A stretch of DNA of 64,000 bases from Sulfurospirillum cavolei (GCF_001548055.1 NZ_AP014724.1:2294001-2358000); one strand, 5' to 3'. Shown: positions 8,632 to 18,527, numbered from the stretch's first letter. Notes: generated by a model from the letters alone, not told the origin. Translations and numbers: made by a program.

Positions 8632-9879
8632 ATGCGCCGCGACCTTAACCTCTACGTTGTAGCTCTCATCGGTGCTCTTGCTTATTGGGTATTGGACGCT
8701 TTTTCCAACGTCGTACTTTACGGAAGTGCGTTTGGGGATGAACTTTTATTGCGTTCAAACCATAGCGTCGCATGGATTAAAATAGCAATTTTTGCGCTGA
8801 TTTTTGCAGCGATTTTCTTTTCGAAACGTTTTTCTTTTCCTCTTCAAGACGAAAAAAACACCGAACCTTTAGACGAGATCGCACAGCTCCAACAACTCTC
8901 CGATGTCCTACTCTCTTCGCTTTCGACCAAACTCAATACCGTCAAAGCATTGGAGATTCTTGAAAAAAACTTGTCCTTAGAAGCAACGCTTTTGTTTCTC
9001 TACGATAAAGAGAGTATGACACTTTACAATGAAAACACTTTTATAAAAGCGCACTTTCGCTCCAAAGAGATTCATCCTCTGCACACCAACCCGTACCAAA
9101 GCGAAATCGAAAAAATCGCGATTCAAATCTACACCAAGAAATCCGCGTTTTCCAAAGAACATGTTACGATCGATAAAAAGACTTTAACGCTTTTTGCTTT
9201 TGAGATTAAAGAAGAGCGTCATGAAAAGATTTTGGGAAACTTAATGCTGGCAAGCTTCGCGCCTGAAATCGTTGAAGCCCACATGTCGATCATTCGCCGT
9301 TTTCTTCAAATGCTAAGCTTTGCACTTTCCTTTTCGGCAAAAAAAGAACTCTTGCAAAGTATGAATACGAGTTACGCCGGTGAAACGACGCAATACGATA
9401 AAACGCTTGACGTTTTTACCTATTTAAAACTCCAAGACGAAGTGCAACAAGAGTTTAAACGTCACAAACGCTACCACACGAATCTCACGCTCGTTCTCAT
9501 CGAAATCAACGCCTTTAAAAATATCAGCAATATCTTTCCCGCTGCGGTTATCACGGGATTTAAAAGAGAATTTATTCAATTGGTGAAAAAAAATACGCGC
9601 GACATCGACGTCTTTGCAAAATGGACCGACGATCGTTTTGCGCTTTTGCTACCCGAAGTCGATTTTAGAGCGGGATTGGGCGTCGCTAAAAAATTTCAAG
9701 CCTTATTGGCTCAAACGAAGTTTTCCCATATCGGAACGATTAGTTGCAGTTTCGGCATTACCTCTTTGGCTCCCAAAGATACCTTATCGACGTTTAAACT
9801 TCGAGCGGAGAGCGCCTTGAGCGTCGCTAGCACGCGAGAAGCAAGCGGCGCAATCGAAATCAAGTTGTTCGCGAGCTAA
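8632..9879 (+). CDS. membrane protein with degenerate GGDEF domain
   Basis: 415 residues. Two N-terminal transmembrane helices (about 7-28 and 48-66) are followed by a GAF-like middle region and then a C-terminal domain with the layout of a GGDEF domain (LTLVLIEINAFKNISN, then the active-site loop position, then GTISCSFGITSL). The catalytic signature reads WTDDRF instead of GG(D/E)EF, so cyclase activity is unlikely. A role as a GTP-binding or protein-interaction domain is possible. The start is chosen at the ATG after the previous stop, because the frame extending to 8566 lies inside the upstream gene. Its 3' end overlaps the alr 3' end by 4 bases (convergent). Confidence 0.75.
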   Translation: MRRDLNLYVVALIGALAYWVLDAFSNVVLYGSAFGDELLLRSNHSVAWIKIAIFALIFAAIFFSKRFSFPLQDEKNTEPLDEIAQLQQLSDVLLSSLSTKLNTVKALEILEKNLSLEATLLFLYDKESMTLYNENTFIKAHFRSKEIHPLHTNPYQSEIEKIAIQIYTKKSAFSKEHVTIDKKTLTLFAFEIKEERHEKILGNLMLASFAPEIVEAHMSIIRRFLQMLSFALSFSAKKELLQSMNTSYAGETTQYDKTLDVFTYLKLQDEVQQEFKRHKRYHTNLTLVLIEINAFKNISNIFPAAVITGFKREFIQLVKKNTRDIDVFAKWTDDRFALLLPEVDFRAGLGVAKKFQALLAQTKFSHIGTISCSFGITSLAPKDTLSTFKLRAESALSVASTREASGAIEIKLFAS

Positions 9880-10904
9880 ATCACGATACGTTTTAACGAA
9901 GCGGAAAGTTTGGTCGTAATTTCGTAGCTAATGGTATGAAATTGTTTTGCAAGCGGTTCTGCGTCATCAAACATACAGACTTTCGCGGCATCGCCGCCCA
10001 CGCAAAAACTATCCATCGACATACGTCCTTTGGTTGCTTTGCCATCTGCCATCAACACGGGTTCAAACCCGTCGAAGCGGAAAAAACCGTCCCCGTAACC
10101 GATGTCGTACGTCGAGATCACTTCGTCCTCTTTCGCTTCGTAAATACCGCCGTATCCGACGCGTTCTCCTTTTTTAAGGATGCGCGTGCTCAATTTTTCC
10201 GCCCATAACGCCATAACGGGTTTTAAGTCGTACGTGCCGATACGCGGATCGACCGGACTGTAGCCGTACATCGCAATCCCCGGACGTGCGAAGTCGTCGT
10301 CGCCTAAGGAGTTCGAGCGCAAAAGCCCCGCTGAGTTACAACAGTGAAAATGAATCTTCGGAAATGCGTACATGTTAGCAAAAGAGCGGATTTTTGCTTT
10401 TGCGCGTTCAAAATTGGAACGTTGCCAAAAAAACTCGCTCGTCAATTCGTCGGCACTGCGAAAGTGCGTAAAAACACCTTTGAGAAGCAACCCTTTTTGC
10501 GCAATCAATGCCAGTGCCGCTTCGATCATCTCTTCTTTAATGCCGTTTCGATGCATGCCCGTATCGATGCTCAAATGAATCGCCGCTCCAGGAGGAAGCG
10601 CATGCAATGCCTCTAGCGAATGCGTTGCAAACGAAATGCTCGGATGCAAGCTTTTATGCGTCGGATGATCGACTAAAGCCAAAACTTCGTCAAACATCGG
10701 AGCGATGATTTTAGCCTCGTCTATCGTCTTAACGGCGGCGCGGACGATGCCGTACTCTTGGCATAAACGCGCCATTAAGGCGACGTCGTGCCCGTAGGCG
10801 TTGTCTTTTAAAACCGCCATCAGCTTTTTTTTGCCGCCGGCTTTATCACTCAAAAGCGTGAGGTTGTGGAAAAAATGCGCTTTGTTAATCGTAATATATG
10901 CCAT
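9876..10904 (-). CDS. alr: alanine racemase
   Basis: PLP enzyme interconverting L- and D-alanine for peptidoglycan. It has 342 residues. The PLP lysine is in AVLKDNAYGHD (near 31-41), and ERVGYGGIYEAKED (near 248) carries the catalytic tyrosine. GRMSMDSFCV near 290 matches the family. It starts 2 bases after the upstream small gene and lies in a cell-wall operon with the Csd6/Pgp2-like enzyme, a pairing I recall from Campylobacter. Confidence 0.94.
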   Translation of the reverse strand: MAYITINKAHFFHNLTLLSDKAGGKKKLMAVLKDNAYGHDVALMARLCQEYGIVRAAVKTIDEAKIIAPMFDEVLALVDHPTHKSLHPSISFATHSLEALHALPPGAAIHLSIDTGMHRNGIKEEMIEAALALIAQKGLLLKGVFTHFRSADELTSEFFWQRSNFERAKAKIRSFANMYAFPKIHFHCCNSAGLLRSNSLGDDDFARPGIAMYGYSPVDPRIGTYDLKPVMALWAEKLSTRILKKGERVGYGGIYEAKEDEVISTYDIGYGDGFFRFDGFEPVLMADGKATKGRMSMDSFCVGGDAAKVCMFDDAEPLAKQFHTISYEITTKLSASLKRIVI

Positions 10905-10906
10905 CT

Positions 10907-11140
10907 CTAATGCCTTAATTCGAACGCTTTAACGACAAAACTCCTAATTTTGCGCGCTTGGTAATCAAGTTTGTAAAAGTGTTCGTAAACCGTTTTGGCA
11001 TCTAACGTTGGATGGTTCGAAAAGTCAAAACCGATACCCTTTTCGTCTTTGGGAATCGTCTCGTCCATATACGCCAAAAAAGCTTCACGCGCTGCGATCA
11101 GTTTGGCTAATTCTTCTTCAATCTCTTCGTGTTCTTGCAT
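10907..11140 (-). CDS. small conserved protein between Csd6-like enzyme and alanine racemase
   Basis: 77 residues, acidic and helical at the N-terminus (MQEHEEIEEELAKLIAAREA), with no transmembrane helix and no cysteines. I do not recognise the family. AGGA overlaps the stop of the upstream carboxypeptidase gene and lies 7 bases before the ATG. Two bases separate its stop from the alr start, so it sits inside a cell-wall operon. A link to peptidoglycan metabolism is inferred from position only. Confidence 0.7.
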   Translation of the reverse strand: MQEHEEIEEELAKLIAAREAFLAYMDETIPKDEKGIGFDFSNHPTLDAKTVYEHFYKLDYQARKIRSFVVKAFELRH

Positions 11141-11149
11141 CTTTCTTTC

Positions 11150-12271
11150 CTATTTTTCCGCCAATATCTGCATTTTATCACCGACCATCTCTATATACAG
11201 CTCTTTATCGCCTTTTGAAGCAAAAGAGGGACTTTTGTACGTTTGGTAAAACGAAACTTTGAACAGTTTTCGATCGTCTACGGTCGGATACGGCGAAATA
11301 CTGATATTTTCAAACAGAATCGTTTTGTTCTCTTTGCGTGAGAAAATTTGTTGTTTCATCGCCGAAAATTTTGCTTTTCCGGAGCCGTCCGATTTTTTGA
11401 AATCGTTGGAATAGAGATTGAGATAGGTCGTGATGTCGTTGACCTTCCAAGCCCGTTGCCATTTATAAACTTCGCTTAAAATCGTTGCAACTTGTTCGCG
11501 CGTCATTTTAGGGACTTTCGATTCGCCGATAATGACGACCGCACTTTGTGCGTTAATCTCCGTATCAAGGGTTAAGATGGCGTTGTTTTCCATGACCACG
11601 CACCCTTTACTCAAATCGTCTCTGTCTTTTCCGTCAATCGGCATACCGTGAATCCAAATGCCGTCGCCCGTTTTATTGCGTAAGACGTCGAAAAGATTGG
11701 GATACGAGAGTGAAAACGCCAACGGGCCGTAAAATTGATTGGTCGGCTTGAAACGTTTAATGATCTCATACACGCCCACCGGCGTCTTAAGATCGCCGCG
11801 TTTGACTTTATCGCCGCCTTTGCCCATAATAACGTCGTCGTGAACGCGAACAAGTTTCAATCCGTCTTCTTCGACATGGAAAACGTCACAGCGTTTTTTC
11901 TCTTTTTCACACACGATCAATGACTCGACGTCTTCGTAGTAGCCGTAACTCACATCGATTCCCTTAAGTTGCTTCAACCAATGATCGCGCGAAACCGACT
12001 CTTTTTCGCTCGGCGTTTTGAATTTAACGAAACGTTTTTGACCCAATTTAACCGCCGGCTCTTTAGGCTCTTCTTTTTTCGCCTCTTTTACTTCTTTAAA
12101 GGGTTCTTTGACCTCTTTGATTTCTTTCACTTCTTTGACTTCGTACTCTCGTTTTAAAAGCTCCTCGACGGCTTTAATACCTTTTGTTTTGTAAACGTAG
12201 TAAATATCGTCTGCCGTAATCGCGGCATACAAACCTAAAGAGAAAAGAGACAAAAAAACCAAATAGCGCAT
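11150..12271 (-). CDS. peptidoglycan L,D-carboxypeptidase, Csd6/Pgp2-like (YkuD domain)
   Basis: 373 residues. An N-terminal signal (MRYLVFLSLFSLGLYAA) leads to the periplasm. A low-complexity Lys-Glu-Val-rich linker follows at about 46-76, then a YkuD domain with the catalytic HG...SKGC signature (IWIHGMPIDGKDRDDLSKGC). A C-terminal NTF2-like domain (KWQRAWKVNDITTYLNLYSNDF) completes it. This architecture matches H. pylori Csd6 and C. jejuni Pgp2, which trim tetrapeptides to tripeptides and set helical cell shape. AGAGGA precedes the ATG at 12271. An upstream in-frame start at 12334 would mask the signal peptide. Confidence 0.88.
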   Translation of the reverse strand: MRYLVFLSLFSLGLYAAITADDIYYVYKTKGIKAVEELLKREYEVKEVKEIKEVKEPFKEVKEAKKEEPKEPAVKLGQKRFVKFKTPSEKESVSRDHWLKQLKGIDVSYGYYEDVESLIVCEKEKKRCDVFHVEEDGLKLVRVHDDVIMGKGGDKVKRGDLKTPVGVYEIIKRFKPTNQFYGPLAFSLSYPNLFDVLRNKTGDGIWIHGMPIDGKDRDDLSKGCVVMENNAILTLDTEINAQSAVVIIGESKVPKMTREQVATILSEVYKWQRAWKVNDITTYLNLYSNDFKKSDGSGKAKFSAMKQQIFSRKENKTILFENISISPYPTVDDRKLFKVSFYQTYKSPSFASKGDKELYIEMVGDKMQILAEK

Positions 12272-12430
12272 ACACAATCCTCTAACTTTAATAACAATTT
12301 TGGGTGCTATTGTATAAAAAAATCTCTTAAGCATCGCTCTTTTTTAGCGATAAAATTGATTTTCTTTTTTTACGTCTCTTTTACATTTCTTTGGTTATGA
12401 TGATTTCAGACCTTAGAGGAGATACGATTA

Positions 12431-12790
12431 ATGTCTGAAAACCTTTTTTTAGCGTCGTGTATCGTCGCTTTTTTAACGCTTTTTCTTCCTCTGCTTTTTT
12501 TAGCTTCGGCTCGTTTAGGTCCTCGAAGCGAAACGAAAAACAAACATATGCTCTACGAAAGCGGCATCAGTTCTCCGATCGGTACGAGCGAGGGGCGCAT
12601 GAGTGCCAAATTTTACCTGATCGCTATTTTATTCGTTTTATTCGACGTCGAAATTATTTTTATGTTCCCGTGGGCACTCAACTTAAGAGAACTCGGTTTT
12701 CTCGGTCTTTTTGAGATGCTGACGTTTATCCTGCTTTTAGCGGCGGGATTATGGTACGTGTATCGTATCAAGGCACTCTCATGGCAGTAG
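12431..12790 (+). CDS. nuoA: NADH-quinone oxidoreductase subunit A
   Basis: Membrane subunit of complex I with 119 residues and three transmembrane helices (about 5-27, 62-81, 90-110). The family signature [22 protein letters not shown] is intact, with the acidic residues that line the quinone tunnel region, and ESGISSPIG is a conserved loop. GAGGAG lies 9 bases before the ATG. It is the first gene of the five-gene plus-strand half of the complex I locus and overlaps nuoB by 10 bases. Confidence 0.95.
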   Translation: MSENLFLASCIVAFLTLFLPLLFLASARLGPRSETKNKHMLYESGISSPIGTSEGRMSAKFYLIAILFVLFDVEIIFMFPWALNLRELGFLGLFEMLTFILLLAAGLWYVYRIKALSWQ

Positions 12791-13299
12791 GAGCCGAGGC
12801 GATTTTCGGCGATAGCGTCATTACGTCGACGCTTGAGAGCGCACTTTCATGGGCAAGAGAATCGTCGATGTGGCCGTATGTTTTCGGAACGGCGTGTTGT
12901 GCCATCGAGTTTATGAGCGTGGCAAGCAGCAAATACGACATCTCGCGTTTCGGCGCCGAAGTGGTGCGTTTTTCGCCGCGCCAAGCCGATTTACTGATCG
13001 TCGCAGGAACGATTAGCTACAAACAAGCACCGATTTTAAAAAAAATCTACGATCAAATGTGCGAACCCAAATGGGTCATTAGTGCCGGAGCCTGTGCTTG
13101 TAGCGGAGGTTTTTACGACAATTACACTACCCTTCAAGGCATCGATGCGATTATTCCCGTCGACGTCTACGTCGCCGGATGTCCGCCGCGCCCCGAAGCT
13201 TTTTTAGACGCACTTTTGGCAATTCAAAAGATTCAAGCCGACGAACGTTTACTCGATGATCGCGCCAAACGCGTTTTCAAAGGACGCCTTGATGCCTAA
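12781..13299 (+). CDS. nuoB: NADH-quinone oxidoreductase subunit B
   Basis: Peripheral subunit that binds the terminal [4Fe-4S] cluster N2. It has 172 residues. The cluster ligands are the adjacent cysteines in [10 protein letters not shown] (near 42), the cysteine in [10 protein letters not shown] (near 107) and the one in AGCPPRPE (near 137). The ATG at 12781 has AAGG 7 bases upstream and overlaps the nuoA stop. An ATG 30 bases earlier is in frame but deep inside nuoA. It overlaps nuoCD by 8 bases. Confidence 0.95.
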   Translation: MAVGAEAIFGDSVITSTLESALSWARESSMWPYVFGTACCAIEFMSVASSKYDISRFGAEVVRFSPRQADLLIVAGTISYKQAPILKKIYDQMCEPKWVISAGACACSGGFYDNYTTLQGIDAIIPVDVYVAGCPPRPEAFLDALLAIQKIQADERLLDDRAKRVFKGRLDA

Positions 13300-14959
13300 A
13301 GCCTTTCTTGAACGCTTCGAAAAAGAGGTTTCGATCGACGCGTACGGTGCGTACAAACTCGATGCTTCTTTAATACTACAAGCCTTACATGTACTGTATC
13401 AAAACGACGGTTACACGTTTTTAGTCGATATGACGGCCATCGATTATTTACATCAGCCTTCGGCGTTACGACGCTTTGCGATCGTCTATCTTTTGCGTGA
13501 TCGACTTTTTTCCAACGTGATAACGCTTAAAATCGACGTGGACGAAACTTTAGCGATCGATAGCATCGCTTCTTTATTTAAAAGTGCCAATTGGGCGGAG
13601 CGCGAAATCTGGGATCAATACGGCATTCATTTTAAAAACCATCCCAACCTCAAGCGCATTTTAAATCATAAAGAGTTTATCGGACATCCGTTGCGTAAAG
13701 ACTATCCCATCACGCAAGGACAGCTCTGTCATAAAAGCGACGATTTGATGGACGAGATGACGCCTCGACTCAAACGCAAAGGCATTGAATCGCACGATGC
13801 GTTGATGTTTCTCAATTTAGGACCCGCACATCCGGCAAGCCACGGGACGATTCGCACGTTTGTGGCATTAGAGTCCGAAACGATCCGATGCGCCATCAGC
13901 GAAATCGGCTACTTGCACCGCGGTTTTGAAAAATCGTGCGAAAACCATACTTACAACCAAATCATTCCTTATACCGACAGGCTCAATTACTGTTCGGCAA
14001 TTTTGAACAATATCGCTTTCGCGCATGCGGTGGAGGGTATTTTGGGCATTGAATTGCCCGATCGCGCCCAGTTTATCCGCGTCATTATCGGCGAACTTTC
14101 GCGTATGATCGACCATTTGGTCTGTTTGGCGGCGATCTTGGTCGATATGGGCGCGCTGACGAATTATTGGTATTTGTACAACCCCAGAGAGAGCGTTTAC
14201 GATCTTCTTTCCAAGCTCACGGGAGCGAGGCTGACCAACTCTTATATGCGCATCGGCGGTATGAGCCACGATCTCTACGAAGGGTTCGAACACGACTTAC
14301 ATGTCTGTTTGAAAGCCATCGATACGGGAGTCGGCGATACGCTCACATTGATAGAGCATAACCGAATCTTTCACGATCGAACGCAAAACGTGGGCATTAT
14401 TTCCCAAGAAGAGGCAATCAACCGAAGCCTCAGCGGCCCCAACCTCAGAGCCTGCGGCGTGGCATACGACCTGCGCGTCAATGCGCCTTATTATCACTAC
14501 GAGAGTTTCGATTTCGATATGGCGTTAGGCAGCGTGGGCGACGTGTACGATCGCATTATGGTACGTTTTGAGGAGATCAGGCAAAGCAAACGCATCATCG
14601 AACAAGCGATGAAACGCCTTCCCCAAGGTGCGGTGTGCGTTGCGGATCGCTCAATTTCGCTACCGCCCAAGCATGAAGTTTACGGCAATATCGAGGGCTT
14701 GATGAATCAGTTTAAGCTCGTTTTCGAGGGCGTCAAAGTGCCTCCGAGCGAATCTTACCGAGCCATCGAAGGGGCCAACGGAGAGCTCGGCTTTTTTATC
14801 GTCAGCGACGGAAGCCCCAAACCGTATAAAGTCAAAGTCAGACCGCCGTGTTTTTATGCGATGGCGGCGTATCCGAGCATCATTGAAGGCGGTATGATCG
14901 CCGATGCGATACTTAGTTTAGGAAGTTTGAATATTATTGCAGGAGAGTTGGATCGATGA
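13292..14959 (+). CDS. nuoCD: NADH-quinone oxidoreductase fused subunits C and D
   Basis: 555 residues in one frame. Residues about 1-150 are NuoC (30-kDa subunit: [19 protein letters not shown] and GHPLRKDYP). A short linker follows, then NuoD (49-kDa subunit: [42 protein letters not shown]-like stretch). It forms the quinone-site module with NuoB. The same fusion is known from E. coli. The start at 13292 follows AAGGA and avoids running through the end of nuoB. The stop overlaps the nuoE start (ATGA). Two internal Leu-His-Val codon triplets are ACATGT palindrome sites. Confidence 0.95.
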   Translation: MPKAFLERFEKEVSIDAYGAYKLDASLILQALHVLYQNDGYTFLVDMTAIDYLHQPSALRRFAIVYLLRDRLFSNVITLKIDVDETLAIDSIASLFKSANWAEREIWDQYGIHFKNHPNLKRILNHKEFIGHPLRKDYPITQGQLCHKSDDLMDEMTPRLKRKGIESHDALMFLNLGPAHPASHGTIRTFVALESETIRCAISEIGYLHRGFEKSCENHTYNQIIPYTDRLNYCSAILNNIAFAHAVEGILGIELPDRAQFIRVIIGELSRMIDHLVCLAAILVDMGALTNYWYLYNPRESVYDLLSKLTGARLTNSYMRIGGMSHDLYEGFEHDLHVCLKAIDTGVGDTLTLIEHNRIFHDRTQNVGIISQEEAINRSLSGPNLRACGVAYDLRVNAPYYHYESFDFDMALGSVGDVYDRIMVRFEEIRQSKRIIEQAMKRLPQGAVCVADRSISLPPKHEVYGNIEGLMNQFKLVFEGVKVPPSESYRAIEGANGELGFFIVSDGSPKPYKVKVRPPCFYAMAAYPSIIEGGMIADAILSLGSLNIIAGELDR

Positions 14960-15441
14960 GTCGTTTTGGGTTTAATTGGGAGAACGAAGAAAAATTTGAC
15001 GCGTTGCTAGAGCGTTATCCCGACAAACAATCGTTAATGTTACCCGCCTTGTGGATGGTTCAGTACCAAGAGGGATGGATTAGCCTAGATGCGATACGTT
15101 TTATCGCCAAAAAATTAGAACGTACGCCTATGGAGGTCTATTCGGTCGCTTCGTTTTACACGATGTTTCAACTCCAACCCGTCGGCAAATACCACATTCA
15201 GCTCTGCCGAACACTCTCGTGCATGCTCTGCGGCTCGAAAAACATTCAAGAGTACCTTCAATATAAACTCGGCATCAAAGTAGGCGAAACAACGCCCGAT
15301 CGACAATTTACGCTTTCACTCGTCGAATGCCTCGGCTCATGCGGTACGGCACCTTGTATGCGGCTCAACGATACGTATATTGAGAACCTAACCCCTGAAA
15401 AAATCGACGAAATTTTAGACGGACTTTGCCATGATCGCTAA
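14956..15441 (+). CDS. nuoE: NADH-quinone oxidoreductase subunit E
   Basis: Thioredoxin-like [2Fe-2S] subunit (cluster N1a) of the NADH-oxidising module, with 161 residues. The four ligands are visible as C-x4-C in CRTLSC (near 83-88) and in ECLGSCGTAPC (near 122-132). A canonical NuoE argues that this complex I uses NADH, unlike Campylobacter jejuni, where the E/F genes are replaced. It overlaps nuoF by 11 bases. Confidence 0.94.
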   Translation: MSRFGFNWENEEKFDALLERYPDKQSLMLPALWMVQYQEGWISLDAIRFIAKKLERTPMEVYSVASFYTMFQLQPVGKYHIQLCRTLSCMLCGSKNIQEYLQYKLGIKVGETTPDRQFTLSLVECLGSCGTAPCMRLNDTYIENLTPEKIDEILDGLCHDR

Positions 15442-16675
15442 AGTGGTCAGCAAAAATTTCGATATTCCAAATGCCCACACCCTCGAAATTGCGCGTGCCA
15501 ACGGCCGTTATGCCTCCTTGGAAAAACTCTTTTGTCTCAGCCCCGATGAAACGATTTGCGAAATCGAACGAAGCGGACTTCGAGGCAAAGGCGGCGGCGG
15601 TGCCTTGACGGGAGAGAAATGGCGACTCATTCCGCCCCAAAGCTCCAAGCCCGTTTACTTGGTCGTCAATGCCGACGAAGGCGAACCGGGGACGTTTAAA
15701 GACCGCCAAATTTTGGAGTTTGACCCGCATTTGCTGATCGAAGGCATCATCTGCGCAAGTTACGCCATCAATGCACACCACGCTTACGTATACATTCGCG
15801 GCGAATACGTCTTTTGGATGAACCGCCTGCAACAAGCGATCGACGAGGCTTATGCGGCGGGACTTTTGGGAAATAGCGTCTTCGGTCGCGATTTTTCTTT
15901 ACATGTCACGATTCACAAAGGTGCGGGAGCGTATATTTGCGGCGAAAAAACGGCACTTTTGGAATCGTTAGAAGGCAAGCGCGGACACCCGAGACTCAAA
16001 CCCAAAGGCAAAGAACCCGAATGGTTTTTCGGCAATCCCACCGTCGTCAATAACGTCGAAACCATCGCCAGCGTGCCGTTTATTATTCGCGAAGGTTATG
16101 CGTCGTACCGTGCTTACGGTACGGAACAAAGCCCCGGAACGATGCTGTTTGGCATCAGCGGACATGTCAAAAAACCGGGCGTGTACGAACTGCCTTACGG
16201 AACGAGCATGAAACGCGTCATTTACGAGTTGTGCGGCGGCATCAAAGGGGATAAAAATCTCAAAGCGATCATCCCGGGAGGCTCTTCGGTGCAAATCCTC
16301 AGGGCCGATGAGATCGACGATATAACGCTCGATTACGAATGTCTCAAAGCACACGGCTCGGCTTTGGGCACGGGCGGTATGATCGTACTGAACGAGAGCG
16401 TGAGCATTCCCGAAGCAATGAAAAATTTGTTTGCGTTTTACCATCACGAATCCTGCGGTCAATGCACGCCGTGTCGCGAAGGTACGGGTTGGGTCGATCG
16501 CATCTTAGCCAAAATCTTAGCGGGCAAAGGAAGCAAAGAAGACTACCAAACCATCCTCGATGCGGTCGATACGATGAACGGTAAAACCATCTGCGTGTTT
16601 GCCCCATCGGTCGCTTTTATCGCGCAAAGCTACCTTAAAAAATTTCGGGAAGAGTTTGAAGCGTTGATAAAATAA
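15431..16675 (+). CDS. nuoF: NADH-quinone oxidoreductase subunit F
   Basis: Binds NADH, FMN and the [4Fe-4S] cluster N3. It has 414 residues. The glycine-rich nucleotide loop is LRGKGGGGALTGEKW (near 49-63), the FMN region is VVNADEGEPGTFKDR and the N3 ligands are in ESCGQCTPCREGT (near 338), with a fourth cysteine in KTICVFAPS. It is the last plus-strand gene of the nuo half-operon. The NuoG expected next lies 11 kb away on the other strand. Confidence 0.95.
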   Translation: MIAKVVSKNFDIPNAHTLEIARANGRYASLEKLFCLSPDETICEIERSGLRGKGGGGALTGEKWRLIPPQSSKPVYLVVNADEGEPGTFKDRQILEFDPHLLIEGIICASYAINAHHAYVYIRGEYVFWMNRLQQAIDEAYAAGLLGNSVFGRDFSLHVTIHKGAGAYICGEKTALLESLEGKRGHPRLKPKGKEPEWFFGNPTVVNNVETIASVPFIIREGYASYRAYGTEQSPGTMLFGISGHVKKPGVYELPYGTSMKRVIYELCGGIKGDKNLKAIIPGGSSVQILRADEIDDITLDYECLKAHGSALGTGGMIVLNESVSIPEAMKNLFAFYHHESCGQCTPCREGTGWVDRILAKILAGKGSKEDYQTILDAVDTMNGKTICVFAPSVAFIAQSYLKKFREEFEALIK

Positions 16676-16715
16676 TTTTTACATGTAAAGCTATTGTACG
16701 CTCTTTTAAAATGCT

Positions 16716-18503
16716 CTAATCTTCTTGTTTAAAATCAAAACTATTGTTATTAACGACCAATTTTAAACACAGCCACCACACATATACAGCTGGGTATGAG
16801 TTCATTTCTCCAACTTCGGATAACCCATGCGCTAAGTTATTTCTAAAATTGTAACCAAGTGATTTTGTTAGTAACACTTGCATTTCAAAAAGTAGATTTT
16901 CACTCAAAATAAGATGTATTTCCTCTTTGTCTAACAGCGTAGATAAACCTTGTTCTATTTCAATTCCTTCTTTATCAATCGTTGTTGTTTTAGCCCCTCT
17001 AACTTTTAATTGCAATCGAACAAAATGTTCAATTTGAGGAACTAAAAGTTGAATAGAAACTAAAAAATTAAGTTCAAAACCATACCACAAGCCTTCAACC
17101 CATACAACGATTCTTTCTTTAGGAATCAATGTGGAGTTTTCACAAATATGATATAAATCTTCTTTGGTAATGCGATGTTCAAGAAGTAGCCGAAAAAGTG
17201 CAGGAATGACATATGCCTGAGCAGTAAGTTCAATGTAATTTTTATAGTTTTGTACCATTGTAGGAAAGAGTGTATCAAAATCAGCTGTCATACTCTCTTT
17301 TAAATCAATGGGAGGTGTTTTGGCGATGGTTCTTCCATCATGATTTATATGCACACCCCCGAATAGATGTTGAATAGGAAATTGTTGGATATGCTCTTGC
17401 GCTTGCTTTTGAAAATATTCTTTTGTTTCTATATTAATCAAGTTTGCAAAAATAAATAGCGTTTTAAATTTAGGTTTATTTGATACCGCTTTTTCACTGT
17501 ATTCGACCATTTCTTTAGTGTCTATTTGAGTTTCAACTCTTTGCATATATTCTAAAGCGATTTGATTTGATTCAGGTATTTTTTTCTCAATCTCAACGAT
17601 AAGAGCATGAATATTATTGGTATCACGGTGTTTCTGTGGAATTTGTCTGAGTGCTTGCAACGCATTTTCGTAATGTGATGTACTTTGAAATTCATACGGT
17701 TGGGCAAGTGCATTTTGATAAAAAGAAAAACCTATTTCATAGAGCAACTTATAACATAGTTCTTTATTTTGTAGTTTTCTAGTCCATTTTAGAGCACATT
17801 GGTAATATTGTGTACTTTGATAATAGAGTTTTTGTTCTTTAAACTGCTATGCAACTGTTTCAAGTTGAGCCACAATAACTTCTATTTCTTCTTTTGTTAA
17901 TTTGGCAATATCCAAAATTTCAACAAGACGCATTAAATAAAAATTGTCTTGACTTGAAGTATTTTTTATGTGTTCCAAAATAGGGTTAGTAATGTTCTCC
18001 GTAGGTTGATTAATGGTTAAAGCTAATAATATTGCTCGTTGCCATACTTTTCTTGCATAATGAATTGTATCGTGTGAGAGTGGATATTTTTGATAGTTTT
18101 CAATAGCAATTTTTACAAAATCAATAGCTTTGCCTCGTTTTAATGTCCATAAGACATCAGCTATGCGAGCTTTGATTTGGTATGTTTTACATTCGGGGAG
18201 TATGAGTTCAAAAAATTCTAATTCCTCTGAAGAAAAATCATCAAGTATTGCTGAACGACGACCATCTGCGAGAATAATGTATGGAGAGAATGGTTCATTT
18301 TTGCTTTGTGGATGTAACATCATTGAGCATAAATCACCCATTAAAAAAGAAATTCTTGCAACGGCTACTTTCGTACTATTTTTGGCTAATTCATAAAAGT
18401 TTGATGAAAATCGAGTGCAATTTAGGTGGCACTCGATTTGATTTTGAATGATTATAAAATTTTGAAGTAATAAGGGAGCATTTTTGCATTTTTTTCTGGT
18501 CAT
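16716..18503 (-). pseudogene. DUF4209-type protein gene interrupted by one in-frame amber codon
   Basis: Two open segments, 18503-17847 (218 residues) and 17747-16716 (343 residues), lie in the same frame. They are separated only by a TAG at 17847-17849 and 33 sense codons, giving a 595-codon gene in total. The first part resembles the N-terminal region of DUF4209 proteins (DFSSEELEFFELI, IKARIADVLWTLKRGKA). The second ends in the DUF4209 signature region, with FRNNLAHGL, an R-x4-H motif like that of HEPN ribonucleases. Sampled composition is about 29% G+C, against about 51% in mscL. It begins 24 bases after the nuoN stop, in the same direction. It could be a pseudogene, a sequencing error or two separate proteins. 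Confidence 0.7.
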
Positions 18504-18527
18504 TTATTCTCTCTCTAATATAATAAT

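Noticed and set aside
13292-14959. NuoCD as an assembly or frameshift artefact
   Set aside because: Both halves are complete, in one frame, joined by a plausible linker, and the same fusion is known from E. coli.
16676-18527. Insertion sequence or prophage at the nuo junction
   Set aside because: No transposase, integrase, terminal inverted repeats or target duplication could be seen around the DUF4209 gene.
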